Source: Phyllostachys edulis | Lineage: Eukaryota; Streptophyta; Magnoliopsida; Poales; Poaceae | Length of the DNA: 64,000 nt | Assembly: GCA_036346405.1 (NCBI GenBank) | Contig: CM070566.1 | Location: forward strand, 49,231,268 to 49,295,267 | Reading direction: 5' to 3' | Program-made: the position numbers and the translations under genes | Notes under the pieces: generated by a model | The model's input: only the letters and a program-made list of their open reading frames with translations | What the model was told of the DNA's origin: nothing | Database searches by the model: none | Shown here: in pieces, positions 46,550-58,067 of the stretch | Numbering within the stretch: the stretch's first letter is position 1 | Layout of the letters: every line of letters begins with the position of its first letter

Positions 46550-47769
46550 ATTTCCTGTTGTTGTGTTTGAATTGTTTCTTGCGACAACAACCATGCTGCC
46601 ATTCTGTGACTTTCAGTGATCTCTTGTAGTTCTTTTGACTAGCTGAACTTGAATTTAATGTAAATGGGGACTTTTGTGACTTTTGTATGCCGTACTTGAC
46701 TTTAGATGTCTTTTGGATGGATGAACCAATCTGGAGGTAAAGTTTATGAATTGGTATGCTTGTGCTAGTGAACATGAATCTATTGACTAGGGACTGTTTA
46801 TGAAAGCTGAACTTTTTATATGTCGAAATAGATATGACAAGTTTTGTCCATTCTACAAATCTGTTTGGATGGTGCGCAACATTATTCATTTATATGCATT
46901 TCATATAACTATTTCATTTGCTGACAACATTCTATAGCAATTGCACAACATGGTATGGTGCAGCTTGTGGTAAGTTCTTTTTTATAATCTTAATATAACA
47001 TGGTATGGTGCAGCTCATATTCTCAAAACTGAAGTACATATTTCCTTTTTGTAGTTGGAGACTGTGAAGATCAAAAGAATTGCAGATGATTGACAAGCTG
47101 CCTCTTAGGCCTCAAACTCATTTGGTGTTCATTGGGTACTTAGGTAGAGAAGAGAACAGAGAGGGAGTAGCTAGATTCTGAAATCCCGAATCTCCCTTGT
47201 AGGTTTGCGAAGATGATACATTCATGTTATTTGGTTATGGAATCATGTGTATGACAGGAAGAGCTATTTCAATAACTTCATATTTTTGGATCCCAAATAA
47301 CTATTATGGAATCATGAATTATGTGTGTAAATTATGTGTTATTGTAAAACCTTTGTTTGATTGTAATAAAGTTTGCCCAAAATTTCAAATTTCACTTGTT
47401 TTCCATCTTTTATTTGAATCTAGAATATTTGTGTGAGTAAAAGTTGTTAGAAATAATTTAATCAAATACTAGATTATTTATCTTGAATTATTATTATTTT
47501 TAACAAATTTTTAGAAATTATTTTGATCTCACCAAATTTCAAACCTTTTCACTAATTCAGTTTTGAAAATAATTTATTTATGACAAATTTCAGTTTGAAA
47601 AGTTCTTAAAAATATTTTTCCTAAGACCTAGTTGATTCTCAGAACCTCCTCAAAAATTTTAAGAATTTTTCAAAATTTTCTTCTAGTTTAAATCGGCCGG
47701 TCAAACTCTTTGCCTTTTGGGTCAAAACCCTTTTAAACCCTAACCCAAACTCAAACCGACCGGACTCGT
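46550..47769. other. CACTA spacer after tnp2, no gene
   Basis: AT-rich sequence holding the tnp2 3' UTR (repeats of CTTTTGTGACTT-like text near 46660) and no supported gene. Confidence 0.5.
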
Positions 47770-47796
47770 TCTGACTTGGTCCAACCCAACCCCATC

Positions 47797-48225
47797 GCAC
47801 CGCCTCATCGCGCCGTTTCTTTTGGGACGTTCGATGCAGATCGAACGGCTCACATGCGTTGGGACGTTCAGACAGCCCAAACGTCCCAACGCATCTGGGC
47901 CGTTTATTTTTGATCATAGGGCTCACGTCGCACCTGAGTCTGGATCGCACCGCCTCATCGCGCCGTTTCTTTTGGGACGTCTGATGCGGATCGAGCGGCT
48001 CACATGCGTTGGGATGTTCGGACAATCCGAACGTCCCAACGCATCTGGGCCGTTCATTGTTGATCGTAGGGCTCGTATTGCACCCGAGTCTGGTTCGCAC
48101 CATTTCTTTTGGGACGTCCGATGCGGATCGAACAACTCACATGCATTGGGACGTTCGGACGGCCGAACGTCCCAACGCATCTGGGCCGTTCATTTTTTAT
48201 CGTAGGGCTCGCGTCGCCAACACGA
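47797..48225. repeat. 150-bp tandem repeats carrying short palindromes
   Basis: Three units begin at GCAC at 47797, 47947 and 48097, an exact 150-bp period; the third lacks about 15 bp near its start. Each holds CGTTGGGACGTTCGGAC opposite TCCGAACGTCCCAACG, a hairpin arm pair of about 16 bp. Shortened versions (TTCGGACGGTCCGAACGT) continue to about 48805. No protein is inferred from the minus-strand frames that run through the units. Confidence 0.85.
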
Positions 48226-49233
48226 AGTTGAGTCCTGACACGCAGGCCCCACTGTCAGTCTCAACGAAGGTAAAACACGGTGAGCTCAAATGAATGAAGA
48301 TGGTCTGATCAAAATGAACGGCTCAGATTGATTTGGGCATGCGGATGGTCTGAACGTTCCAACTCAATGTTGGCCGTGCGATCAAAATCTAACGGTCATG
48401 GCAAAATGCGCGTTTTGGAGTTTCAAACGATTAAAAGGGGCACCATTGGATCTGAATTCAACGGCTAAGATTGAAATGAGGTTCGAACGGTCCGAACGTT
48501 CAAATCAACGTGGATGGTTCGATCTAAATCCAACGATCCAAATTCAAGGCACGTTCGGACGGTCCGAACGTTCCAATTGATCCTGGCTGTTGATTTTGAA
48601 TCCAAGGGTTCGCGCGTGTGGGGATTTCCCATTTGGAAAATGGCATGACCCGAGAAAGTTGTAGACGGTCCGATATAGGTTTAACGGCCCAGATTGCAAG
48701 ATATGTTCAGATGGTCCGAACGTCATTCTTGATCTGGATGGTTCGTTTGGAAATCAACGGTGGAGATTGTGTGGATGGTTCGGATGGTCCGAACGTCTCA
48801 ACGTATCTTGTCCGTCCGTTTCAAATCGAATGGTTCGCGTGCGCTAGGGTTGGCTGAGTCTAAGGAACGTGTTTGGGTCGGTCCGATTGGCACAAGGTTG
48901 GGTCGAACAAGTTTGCTAGGGTTTGGGTTGAGTCGCTACAGTGCCAATTGGCTCAGCTGGGTCCAAAAGGTTGACTAGCCCCAAAATCAAACTTTAAAAG
49001 TTTGACCGGAAGGTTGAAAATATCAAATAAATTTATAAAAATACGAATTTTTTCAGAGAAGCTACTGGAATGATATATGTCCCACAAAATTTTTGAAAAC
49101 CATTGTTCTCGTTCTTAAAATTCTTAATTAAATACTTTGACCGAAAAGGTTTAACTAGAGAACAAAGATTTTTCATAAGGTCAAAATAATCTCTAAAAAT
49201 TTGATAAAAATTATTTTTATTCAAGATAATTTA
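48226..49233. other. CACTA spacer with scattered palindromes, no gene
   Basis: Several GGTCCGAACGT / ACGTTCGGACC half-sites separated by unrelated text, then AT-rich sequence from 49000. No coding signal. Confidence 0.5.
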
Positions 49234-49235
49234 TC

Positions 49236-50966
49236 TGACCGTCAGGACCTCCCCTTGTGTTGATCCGACCGTCAGGGCCTCCCCTTGAGTTGATCCGACT
49301 GTCAGGACCTCCCCTTGTGTTGATCCGACCGTGAGGACCTCCCCTTGAGTTGATTCGACCGTCAGGACCTCCCTTGGGTTGATCCGACCGTCAGGACCTC
49401 CCTTGAGTTGATCCAACCGTTAGGACCTCCCTTGAGTTAGATCCGACCGTTAGGACCTCCCCTTGTGTTGAACTGACCGTCAGGACCTCCCCTTGTGTTG
49501 ATCGGATCGTCAGGACCTCCCCTTGAGTTGATCTGACCGTCAGGACCTCCCTTCAGTTGATCTGACCGTCAGGACCTCCCATGAGTTGATCGGACCGTCA
49601 GGACCTCCCCTTGTAGATATGACCGTCAGGACCTCCCCTTGTAGATATGACCGTCAGGACCTCCCCTTGAGTTGATCTGACCGTTAGGACCTCCCTTGAG
49701 TTGATCCAACCGCTAGGACCTCCCTTGAGTTAGATCTGACCGTCAGGACCTCTCCTTGTGTTGATCTGACCGTCAGGACCTCCCCTTGTGTTGATCTGAC
49801 CGTCAGGACCTCCCCTTGTAGATATGACCATCAGGACCTCCCTTGAGTTGATCCGACCGTCAGGACCTCCCTTGAGTTGATCCAACCATCAGGACCTTCC
49901 TTGAGTTAGATCCGACCATCAGGACCTCCCCTTGTGTTGATCTAACCATCAGGACCTCCCCTTGAGTTGATCCGACTGTCAGGACTGATCAGACCGTGAG
50001 GACCTCCCATTGTAGATATGACCGTTAGGACCTCCCCTTGAGTTGATCCGACCGTCCGGACTGATCGGGCCGTGAGGACCTCCCCTTGTTAGATATGACC
50101 GTCAAGACCTCCCCTTGAGTTGATCCGACTGTCAGGACCTCCCCTTGTGTTGATCTGACCATCAGGACCTCCCCCTGAGTTGATCTGACCGTCAGGACCT
50201 CCCCTTGAGTTGATCTGATCGTCAGGACCTCCCCTTGTAGATATGACCGTCAGGACCTCCCCTTGAGTTGATCCGACCGTCAGGACTGATTAGACCGTCA
50301 AGACCTCCCCTTGTAGATATGACCACCAGGACCTCCCTTGAGTTGATCCGACCGTGAGGACCTCCCTTGAGTTGATCCTACCGTCAGGACCTCCCTTGAG
50401 TTAGATCCGACCGTCAGGACCTCCCCTTGTGTTGATCTGACCGTCAGGACCTCCACTTGAGTTGATCCGACCGTCAGGACTGATCGGACCGTCAGGACCT
50501 CCCCTTGTAGATATGACCGTCAGGACCTCCCCTTGAGTTGATCCAACCGTCAGGACCCCCCCTTGAGTTGATCTGACCGTCAGGACCTCCCTTGAGTTGA
50601 TCTGACCGTCAGGACCTCCCTTGAATTGATCGGACCGTCAGGACCTCCCCTTGTAGATATGACCGTCATGACCTCCCCTTGAGTTGATCCGACCGTCAGG
50701 ACCTCCCCTTGAGTTAATCCGACCATCAGGACCTCCCCTTCTGTTGATCTGACCGTCAGGATCTCCCCTTGAGTTGATCCAACCGTTAGGACCTCCCCTT
50801 GTGTTTATCTGACCGTCAGGACCTCCCCTTGTGTTTATCCGACCGTTAGGACCTCCCCTTGTGTTGATCCGACCGTTAGGTCCTCCCCTTGAGTTGATCC
50901 GACAGTCAGGACCTCCCTTGAGTTAGATCCGACCGTCAGGACCTCCCTTGAATTGATTCGACCATC
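49236..50966. repeat. Minisatellite, about 30-bp unit, inside the CACTA
   Basis: Roughly 55-60 head-to-tail copies of a unit built on GACCGTCAGGACCTCCCC then TTGAGTTGATCC. Variants include a shorter form with TTGTAGATAT and a GGACTGATC-GACCGTCAGGA junction form that recurs at about 49981, 50055, 50285 and 50476, hinting at higher-order blocks. The unit contains ACCGTCAGGA, also found in the element's subterminal repeats. Because the unit is about 30 bp, minus-strand frames stay open as a decapeptide repeat, which is a by-product. Confidence 0.93.
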
Positions 50967-51568
50967 TGTTTACCAACACAGATGGTTCTGTTTACAAACC
51001 GTTACGCCTGAAATCACAGACGATTATGTTTACAAACTGTTACGCCTGTCAGGTTAATTTTTTGGGTTTTCCCGCATTTTTGCGCGTGGAAAACTTCTGT
51101 TCGCACGGAAATTTTTTTCAACGCACGCCCACGGGAAAAAAGTACTGCGCCTGTGCGCACACTGCCAAGCAGTCAAAGCTGCTTCCTCCCGTCATAATCC
51201 CTAGCGCTAGCTCCACACACATCCATGGCGCCTCTCTCTCCCCTCCAGCCTCTCTCTCTCCCCTGGCGCCACCACCGCTGCTGCCTGGCTCGGCCCCACG
51301 CCTCCTCTCCCTGTTGCTTATCTCCTCGAGGCACGGCTCGTGCGCTCGCCGCGCTCGCCACCTCCAAGCTAGCTTCAACTGCGCCCGCCGCCTCCACGCC
51401 AGCTCCGGCCGCAGCCACTAGGAGCTAACAGCCCTTCCCTTCCTTTGCCCTCTTGGGCTGCTCTTTAATTACCGGTGGCGGCGCTGTTTGCTACTAACAT
51501 TTCGCGTGCTTGCTTTAGGCTCCAGATCCCTCCCCTCATAGTCGGCTTGGTCTTTTGGTGCACAGGAT
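50967..51568. other. Leader of the tnpA-like gene
   Basis: Contains two copies of a GTTTACAAAC-GTTACGCCTG phrase near 50990-51050, then C-rich sequence (51190-51430) like a 5' leader, and then AT-rich sequence up to the ATG at 51569. No separate gene is supported. Confidence 0.45.
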
Positions 51569-54500
51569 ATGAATCATATTCCCTCCAAACGACGTGGAGG
51601 TCAGCATCATGGAGGAAATGCCTCCCAAAGGAGCAGTATCACTGGTACCAACAACAATGTGAATGCCTCACAAATAATTATTGCTGGTGGCACTAGTTGC
51701 AATGGCAATGGCTCTCAAAGGAGCAGTGATCATTCCACTGGTGAAGTCAATGGAGGTTCTACAAAAAGGGGAAGGAAGAAGAAGTTGCGAACTCAATTGA
51801 AGATGCCTTCGCGTGCTGGGAAGATTGCCTTGAGACCTAATGGCGACAAGTAAGTATAGACATGTGCACTTGACCATAAAGAAGTGTTGTTTTGTTTTTT
51901 CCTTGATAAGATTAACATGGCCAGCAATACATACAAATGTCATGCTTACTTTATGTATTGTAGGCAATTCAAGTATGCCAATTATATGCCCCAAAAAGAC
52001 TACACATCAAGCACAACTTGGAGTTATTCTTAGACATGAGTACCCAGGTGTTGTAGAGGACAAGGATGAGCAGGGTAGAACCTTTAATACTCGCCCTGCG
52101 TTGACATGGGATGATTACTTTGTCGATGAAGATGATGCTGGAATGACTACTGCAGATCGAGTGAAAAATGAGTTTTGTGTAAGAAACATTTAGTGCTCAT
52201 TTCATTTAGTCTTTTGAGTCTTTGGTATAGGTGGTTATGTTCATGTAACAACTAACTAATGTGGTGGTCCCTATTGCAATACATTGTGTCACTATCAAAC
52301 AGCGTAACCACCACCTTTCAGTAAGGGCTTCCTAAAATCTATTTGCTGTAAGTATGCATAAAAAATAATGGCCATATTAGCTCCATGATTCCAATATGCA
52401 TGAAGGGCCACTACTACATCATATATATACATGATGGCCATATTAGCTCCATGATTCCAGTATGCATGATTATAGTGTATGCAGTGAAGAAGCATCCACA
52501 TTGACTCTACAAAATAAAATACTTACATTTGTCGACAGAATGAGTACTTAAGTTTGCCAAAGGTCAACTCATGTTAGGAATTATTGCATCAACATATGGC
52601 ATTATCCTTAAGTTGTTACCATTGACAAAGTACACTATAAGCACTGAATTGTATTGTAATGAACACAACGTGATCTGTAGGAAAAAGGACTCAAATTTAT
52701 TTTGTCCCTATGTAGCATTTATTCAAAGTCAGCGAAGACGACGAGGTAGAAGCAGATCGAGTGCTTGAAAATTATGCTTCGGACCGTGTGAAGCAAATGA
52801 TGTATAATGCTCGTGTTGATGCTGTCAAGGAGTACTACAAAAAAACAAGGAGAGGAGATTGATGACACGCTGGCACGCCCAAGAGAGTTAAGAGTATGAG
52901 CAATACTTGATTGGTAGGATTTGGTGGTGCAATGAGCAAGTATGGCCACATCTTTGTCGAATCGTGCAAATGACCAATTCTTGACAAAACGAAGGAGAGG
53001 TCAGGAGGCACGCTTCAAATCTGAAGATGTTGCTCAAAATCGATCAGGTTCACGATCATACTCGGAAACCCAACAATATCTGGTATATTATACATGTTCC
53101 CTCTCTCTTTTTAGCCTTTGGATATTGTAAGGTAGCAAGTTGTGATTGGGTTAATTGTGTTCTTCACCGTGTTGTAGGAACACAAGTTTGGACCAGAAAA
53201 TGCTACATGCCTGAAGACATATGCCGTAATGAAGTCTGGCATGAAAAATGTGGACAGTAGTGGCAGCCGTGGTCCAATTTGTAGCCAAAAAGCACAGAAA
53301 CGCATTGTAAGTTGGAGCAAATTGACATATACATCCACCCAGTTCTGTTGCTTTCTCTTTACATATATATGTACTACTCTGCAGTGGTCATATGAAATGT
53401 TGCTTTTGTTCTAGGATGATTACTCTACAGCTGCGAGTGCTCAACATCCAAATGGTGAGTGGGAGCAGCAACCACTTGATGGAGCAATACTTTACAACAC
53501 CAATGGTGGCTTGCCCAATGGCCGTGTACCAATAGGGAATGGTGCTGTCAAGAAGGCTGAAGTTCTACTAGCAGTTAAATCAAGAAATATCAGGCCATCC
53601 AATTCCACCTCATATCGTAATGTGCTCCGACATAATCAAGAACTACTCCGGACATAAGAAGTTCACCGCCAAATGATTGTGGTAACATTGTTAATACACA
53701 CATTAATTTACATCCAATGTTATTGTTGCATACTTCAAGTATTAGCTTGATTATTTAGTGAGAACATTGCTTATATTGATATGGTCACAGTAAGAGTGAG
53801 TGTCCATGCATGTGTTGGGCTGGTCACATCTTAAGCACCACTATCAATATAGATGGCACCACCGCTGCTGTGCTGCTCCTATTGTCACTGCCATTTGCAT
53901 GGCAGTTTCTTGATGCTTTTTATATGATTCGTTGCATGTTTTTAGGCTCTATGATCTGTGCATGTTTTGTTCTTCTACTCCTATGCTAGTTTGGTTACCT
54001 TACATCACTTTTTGGTCAGCCAATTGTGCACTTCTGGTGTTTTGGGATTTGCCTTCGCTTTTATGTTGTGTACTTTCCAACAGAAGTACAAATAATGTTA
54101 GCTTTTGGCTACCTTATCTATTTATTCATATCAAACTGCCAGTTGTAATCTGGATCTGTATCATGATTTATCTTATTGTCAATTAATTGAATTGATAGGA
54201 GACATACTGATGTTGATCGAAATAGCTAGAAAGCCGAAAATCTAACCTTGTAAAGTTTCCAAATGTAGATGCTTTTCCAGAAGATGGGTGAAGAACCACC
54301 AGCAGAGATGCTACGCCGTGAAACATCTGCACAATCACATGTAAGAATACTTAGCAACTAAAATTATTCCCAATGCTACAAATAATATCTCATGAAAGTT
54401 ACAAGGTCGTCCAAACCTCTATCATTTGGAGGACTAATTTGGACTAGACACTAATACTTTTCGGTGTGTCAGAGTGACAACAAGCAGTGCATCAGTGAGC

Positions 54501-55050
54501 GAGTGGACTCATGTTGAGTGTTCTATCACACGGGCTTAACCTCAATCCCATTTAGTTATATATTCATGGTAAGGTGGCAATAGGCTTGTTTAGAATTTTT
54601 GTCCACATGTGCAACAATTTTTCAAAAAGTAGGCTTGTCATAGATTTCGATTGCTCCAGCTCTTCTTTTAGCAATCATAATGGTTCTAATTGTGCTTAGG
54701 CAGACTTATAATGCTAGTGTTCAGTGGGTTGTTTTAGCTCTTCTGTTAGCACTTCTAATGGTTTTAATTGTGCTAAGGTAGACTCATAATGTTGGCCTAC
54801 TCTATTCATCTTATAGGAAGGGACCAGGACTGGGACTGGATCCTCCCATGTGGGCTCAACACTAGATGACGACAATGCCATTGATGGCAACGATGCTAAC
54901 AATGATGGCGACAACTGCAATGCTGACATTAATGGCGGCAACAACCATGATGCCAACAACATCAACCACGACAACAACCATGATGCCAACAACATCGACT
55001 ACGACAACAACCATGATGCCAACAACATTGATCGCGACGGATGCAACTAA
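51569..55050 (+). pseudogene. CACTA tnpA/TNP1-like gene, broken
   Basis: Candidate exons: 51569-51849 (basic, Ser/Gly/Asn-rich, KRGRKKKLRTQ), about 51964-52178 (GVILRHEYPGVVEDKDEQGR, RPALTWDDYFVDEDD, RVKNEFC), 52716-52862 (HLFKVSEDDEVEADRVLENY, VKQMMYNARVDAVKEYY), about 52942-53090 (SLSNRANDQFLTKRRRGQEA), 53179-53308 (EHKFGPENATCLKTYAVMKS), 53414-53657 (NTNGGLPNGRVPIGNGAV), about 54267-54341, and 54817-55050. This is the order of plant En/Spm Ptta-type proteins that bind the subterminal repeats. The exon 1/2 junction is off by one base, and a frameshift near the A run at 52838-52845 leads to TGA at 52860-52862. The last exon is an Asp/Asn repeat tail (NNHDANNI units, stop 55048-55050). It shares the CACTA's strand with tnp2. 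Confidence 0.85.
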
Positions 55051-55479
55051 TTGTCTACATGAACTTTGGTGATATCTTGCTAGCTCTTTTGAATAGTTCA
55101 ACATGAATGGTATTACTGGACTTTTAGATGGACTTACATGACTTGTATGTGATATTGGTCTTTAGGTGCATTTTGGTAGTACTGGACTTTTAGATGTTTT
55201 TTGTGCGGATTACAATGTTGCTTTTTGCAAGTGAACCTTATGGATGGTATTGGGCTCGAAATGATGCTAGTTTAAACTTGAACTTATTTTGTATGTGAAT
55301 TAATGTATAGATGTGTATTGTGGATATTATATGATGCATGGATGTGTATTGTGGATTATATGATGCATGGATGTGTATTGTGGATGATGCATGGTGTGTA
55401 TGATCATTGACATTTTCTGCGAGCATTGCTATCTTGGTTGCTAATAATTTTGTTGACAGCCATGGAGTTATTTTGGTGA

Positions 55480-55988
55480 CGGTAATACACTCAGGAAAAA
55501 ACAATTCGCTTACGGATAAAGAACCGTCAGATTTAATTTTCTTGATGGTAATGTCCCAACCGTCAAGTTTTATTTCCTTCACGGTAATGTCCAAACCGTC
55601 AAGTTATAATTTCTTGACGGTAATGGGCAACCGTCAATTTTAATTTTCTTGACAGTAATACCCCAACCGTCAACTTTTATTTTCTTGACGGTACTGTTAT
55701 AACCGTCAAGGGTAATGTCCCAACCGTCAGGTTAATTTTTCTTGACGGTTAATACCCGTCAGTAAAATTCGTTTTATGGACAGTTCATAAAACCGTCAGG
55801 AAAATATGGAAAAACCGTCAGGAATTATTTTCTTTATGGCGAACCGTCAGACAAATTGAATTTTCCCGACCACCTAGACCTGAGGGGATTTGCCTGATGG
55901 TTAACCGTCAGGAAAATAAAACCTAACGGTTTTTTTGTATTTTCCTGACGGTTTTTAACCGTGGGGAAATCCCCCTTTTCTGGCAGTG
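55480..55988. repeat. CACTA right subterminal repeats
   Basis: About twenty copies of CTTGACGGTAAT and AACCGTCAAG / ACCGTCAGGAAAAT in both orientations, running to the terminus TTCTGGCAGTG. Denser than the left end. Confidence 0.85.
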
Positions 55989-56328
55989 GTTTTCTCTATT
56001 TTTGTCAATTTCATCATCTTCTTCGTCGTGTTATCACGGTTGACTTTGCTCTCGCTTGTCTCTACTTCGCCAGCCCCTACACCTTGCTTTATGGGTTGTT
56101 GCACGACCCTAAATGAGAGGAGATATTTTGATACTCGAGATATTTTCCAAGAGCTACATGTTATGGCGACATTATCAAGACTCGACTTTGGATTTTTCCT
56201 AGTTTAGTGTCAACCCTTTCCAAATACAATGTTATTGCATATGTCTTGTATTTGAGGGGGATGTTAAAATAGGGACTCTTTTGTATTTTCTTATCTGTAC
56301 CCTTGTACACAATATTCATAACATAGGC

Positions 56329-58062
56329 CACCAATCTACCCGCCGATTACTTTGCAATTTAACACCACAACAACCAACCTGTGCACATTGTTCTCTACCT
56401 TGTCTCTTCTGTACATCGACTTCTTATATATACACATCCATTTGGATGCAAGAAGCAAAAATGTAGGAAAGAGAGAAGAAAGTCCCGGGTTCTTGAAATA
56501 TAATGAGCCATTTTTTCTTGCTGTTTAAACATACTCATATATGTTAGTTTTGTTGCATACCTTTTTCATTATCCTCATAGATCATCAGCAGGGATCGAGT
56601 ACAGTATATGGTAATACATTGCACTGGTCTTAGTTTTGAGAATGAGAGGCATCGGGAAAACAGACTTCACCAGGACACCGCAATGGTGAGGATGGTTTTG
56701 CGTACAAATGCATTATCTATGTCCAGATCAGTTCAATCAAATAGTACATTTAAAAATCATGGCAAAAACAACAAATGTTCATAACAAACTAGAGACAATC
56801 AGCTAATTACAGTGTGCCTACAGAGGTTTCAGAGCCTGCAACCTGTGAAAACGTTGCTGGCAATAGCAAACTAATGTTTGGTTTATCTAATTGATGCCAT
56901 CATGTTTTCATGATGGAATATGAGGGATAAAATGAGAATTCACTGCCCTTATATTTGTTCTAAGGGTCTCTTACCCTTGATTTCTTGAGAAAGAAACAAA
57001 CGCACACACATACATATACACTACTTTATTCTGCACTATTAATTGTTTCCTAAAGCTATCATGACATCTAAACTTGTACATTTTCTTCTATTTTTCAGGC
57101 CATGTATGCTAATAATCAATGGGCCTACTTTCAACTCCGCCTACTTCCAGCTCCGACCACACTAGACATGGAACTTCCTATAACCCTCTTTGGTTCTGGG
57201 TGGTTGCCCTGCAATGCTACAGATGCATGCTTATAGCTGAAAATCAAGAACTGCATGGAGCTCGCCGGTACCTCCAAGTCGAGATTTCATCAATGACCAC
57301 AAAATCATCACAAAATTATTTATGCTTGTGTGTTTAACTTGAAGAGTAGGGACTGGGACTGGAAAAGCTGAGAAAAGGATAATATTTCAGATGAGGAATG
57401 AGCTGTAACAGGAAAGAGGCTTCTACTAACTGTCGCTTTGAACGGGATGGTGAGAATTCTTTTTCCAAGACAAGTTATCCGTGTGTAAACTTTGACATTT
57501 CAGTGTACTTACGGAAAATTATTACAGTGTCACCCTTTCGATGCTGAGAAGGGTCTAGCGTGTTACATGTTTGTAGGCCTGCTATGCCGTGCACTCTCAC
57601 GAGCCTATAAATGCAGCGTCTACAACCTGCCAACATCAGTCTCTCGTGTGTGGCAACCACGACTGCCAACATCAGTCTCTCGTGATCCAACGCTAGCCAC
57701 CACTCATGATTTGCAGTCTCGCTTGCTCGATGTAACAGCTCAAATTTCGTTAAAAGTCCAGGCCCCAGGTGGGATGGGCACGCATGCTCTTTCACTGAAG
57801 GTTTGCACAAGACTTTTGATTTGTACGGAACTTATTCCTTTGTGTGTAGTTTGAACTCATTTGACAAGACATTGATCTTACATGTGCACCCTGATACCAA
57901 ATTGCTAGGTCCGCCCATTCCTAGTGCATTTCCAAGAAAATCACAGACGTACCAAGACAATATCACAATATGAGGAGATATTTACAATGAAACTCTTGTT
58001 TTTCCCTATAGACTACATAGATATATTTATAGTGGCACATGAAAGACCTCGTGTTGGACTAT
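56329..58062. other. Region between the short-LTR element and the right LTR nest, no supported gene
   Basis: Mixed AT-rich sequence. 57436-57535 is related to 29447-29550. A CCTATAAATGCAGCG TATA-like box lies at 57604, followed by a 22-bp direct repeat CTGCCAACATCAGTCTCTCG at 57627 and 57662. An open frame at 57119-57337 (72 codons) has no recognised domain. Confidence 0.4.
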
Positions 58063-58067
58063 AACTA

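Larger units (their letters stand above)
41738..55988 (+). mobile_element. Large CACTA (En/Spm-type) transposon, 14.25 kb
   Basis: The termini are CACTACTAGAAAACTG and, as reverse complement of the right end, CACTGCCAGAAAAGGGG. The 3-bp TSD GTT is perfect (41735-41737, 55989-55991). Subterminal repeats of TGACGG / CCGTCA fill about 220 bp at the left end and 500 bp at the right. Inside, on one strand, are a tnp2-like gene (42911-46549) and a tnpA-like gene (51569-55050), the two genes of an autonomous CACTA, separated by a repeat-rich spacer with a 1.7-kb minisatellite. Both genes are broken, so the copy is probably inactive on its own. It sits inside the short-LTR retroelement at 40709. Confidence 0.93.
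40709..56323 (+). mobile_element. Short-LTR retroelement split by the large CACTA
   Basis: The left end reads TGTTAGAATAGGAACTCTTT; a copy at 56264-56323 starts TGTTAAAATAGGGACTCTTT and ends CATAACA. Both continue TTGTATTT-CTTATCTG and CCTTGTA. The 5-bp TSD TAGGC is perfect (40704-40708, 56324-56328). After the left repeat comes TATCAGAGCA (about 40777), the core of the initiator-Met primer site. A purine tract TTTGAGGGGGA precedes the right repeat. Repeats of only about 60-80 bp and about 1.3 kb of total element length once the CACTA is removed suggest a TRIM/SMART-like or gene-carrying copia derivative. The interior has no recognised retroviral-type protein and contains GC-rich host-like sequence. 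Confidence 0.7.

Noticed and set aside
47639..48103. Minus-strand open frame of 154 codons
   Set aside because: It runs through the 150-bp tandem repeats and repeats its own peptide; the period is a multiple of three.
49231..49416. Minus-strand decapeptide repeat protein in the minisatellite
   Set aside because: It arises because the unit is about 30 bp. Unit-length variants break the frame after a few copies, and no gene signals are present.
49236..50966. CRISPR-like array
   Set aside because: Units are contiguous with no unique spacers and the context is a plant transposon.
57119..57337. 72-codon open frame
   Set aside because: No domain, and the neighbouring frames are equally open. Nothing supports expression beyond a TATA-like word 270 bp downstream, which is on the wrong side.
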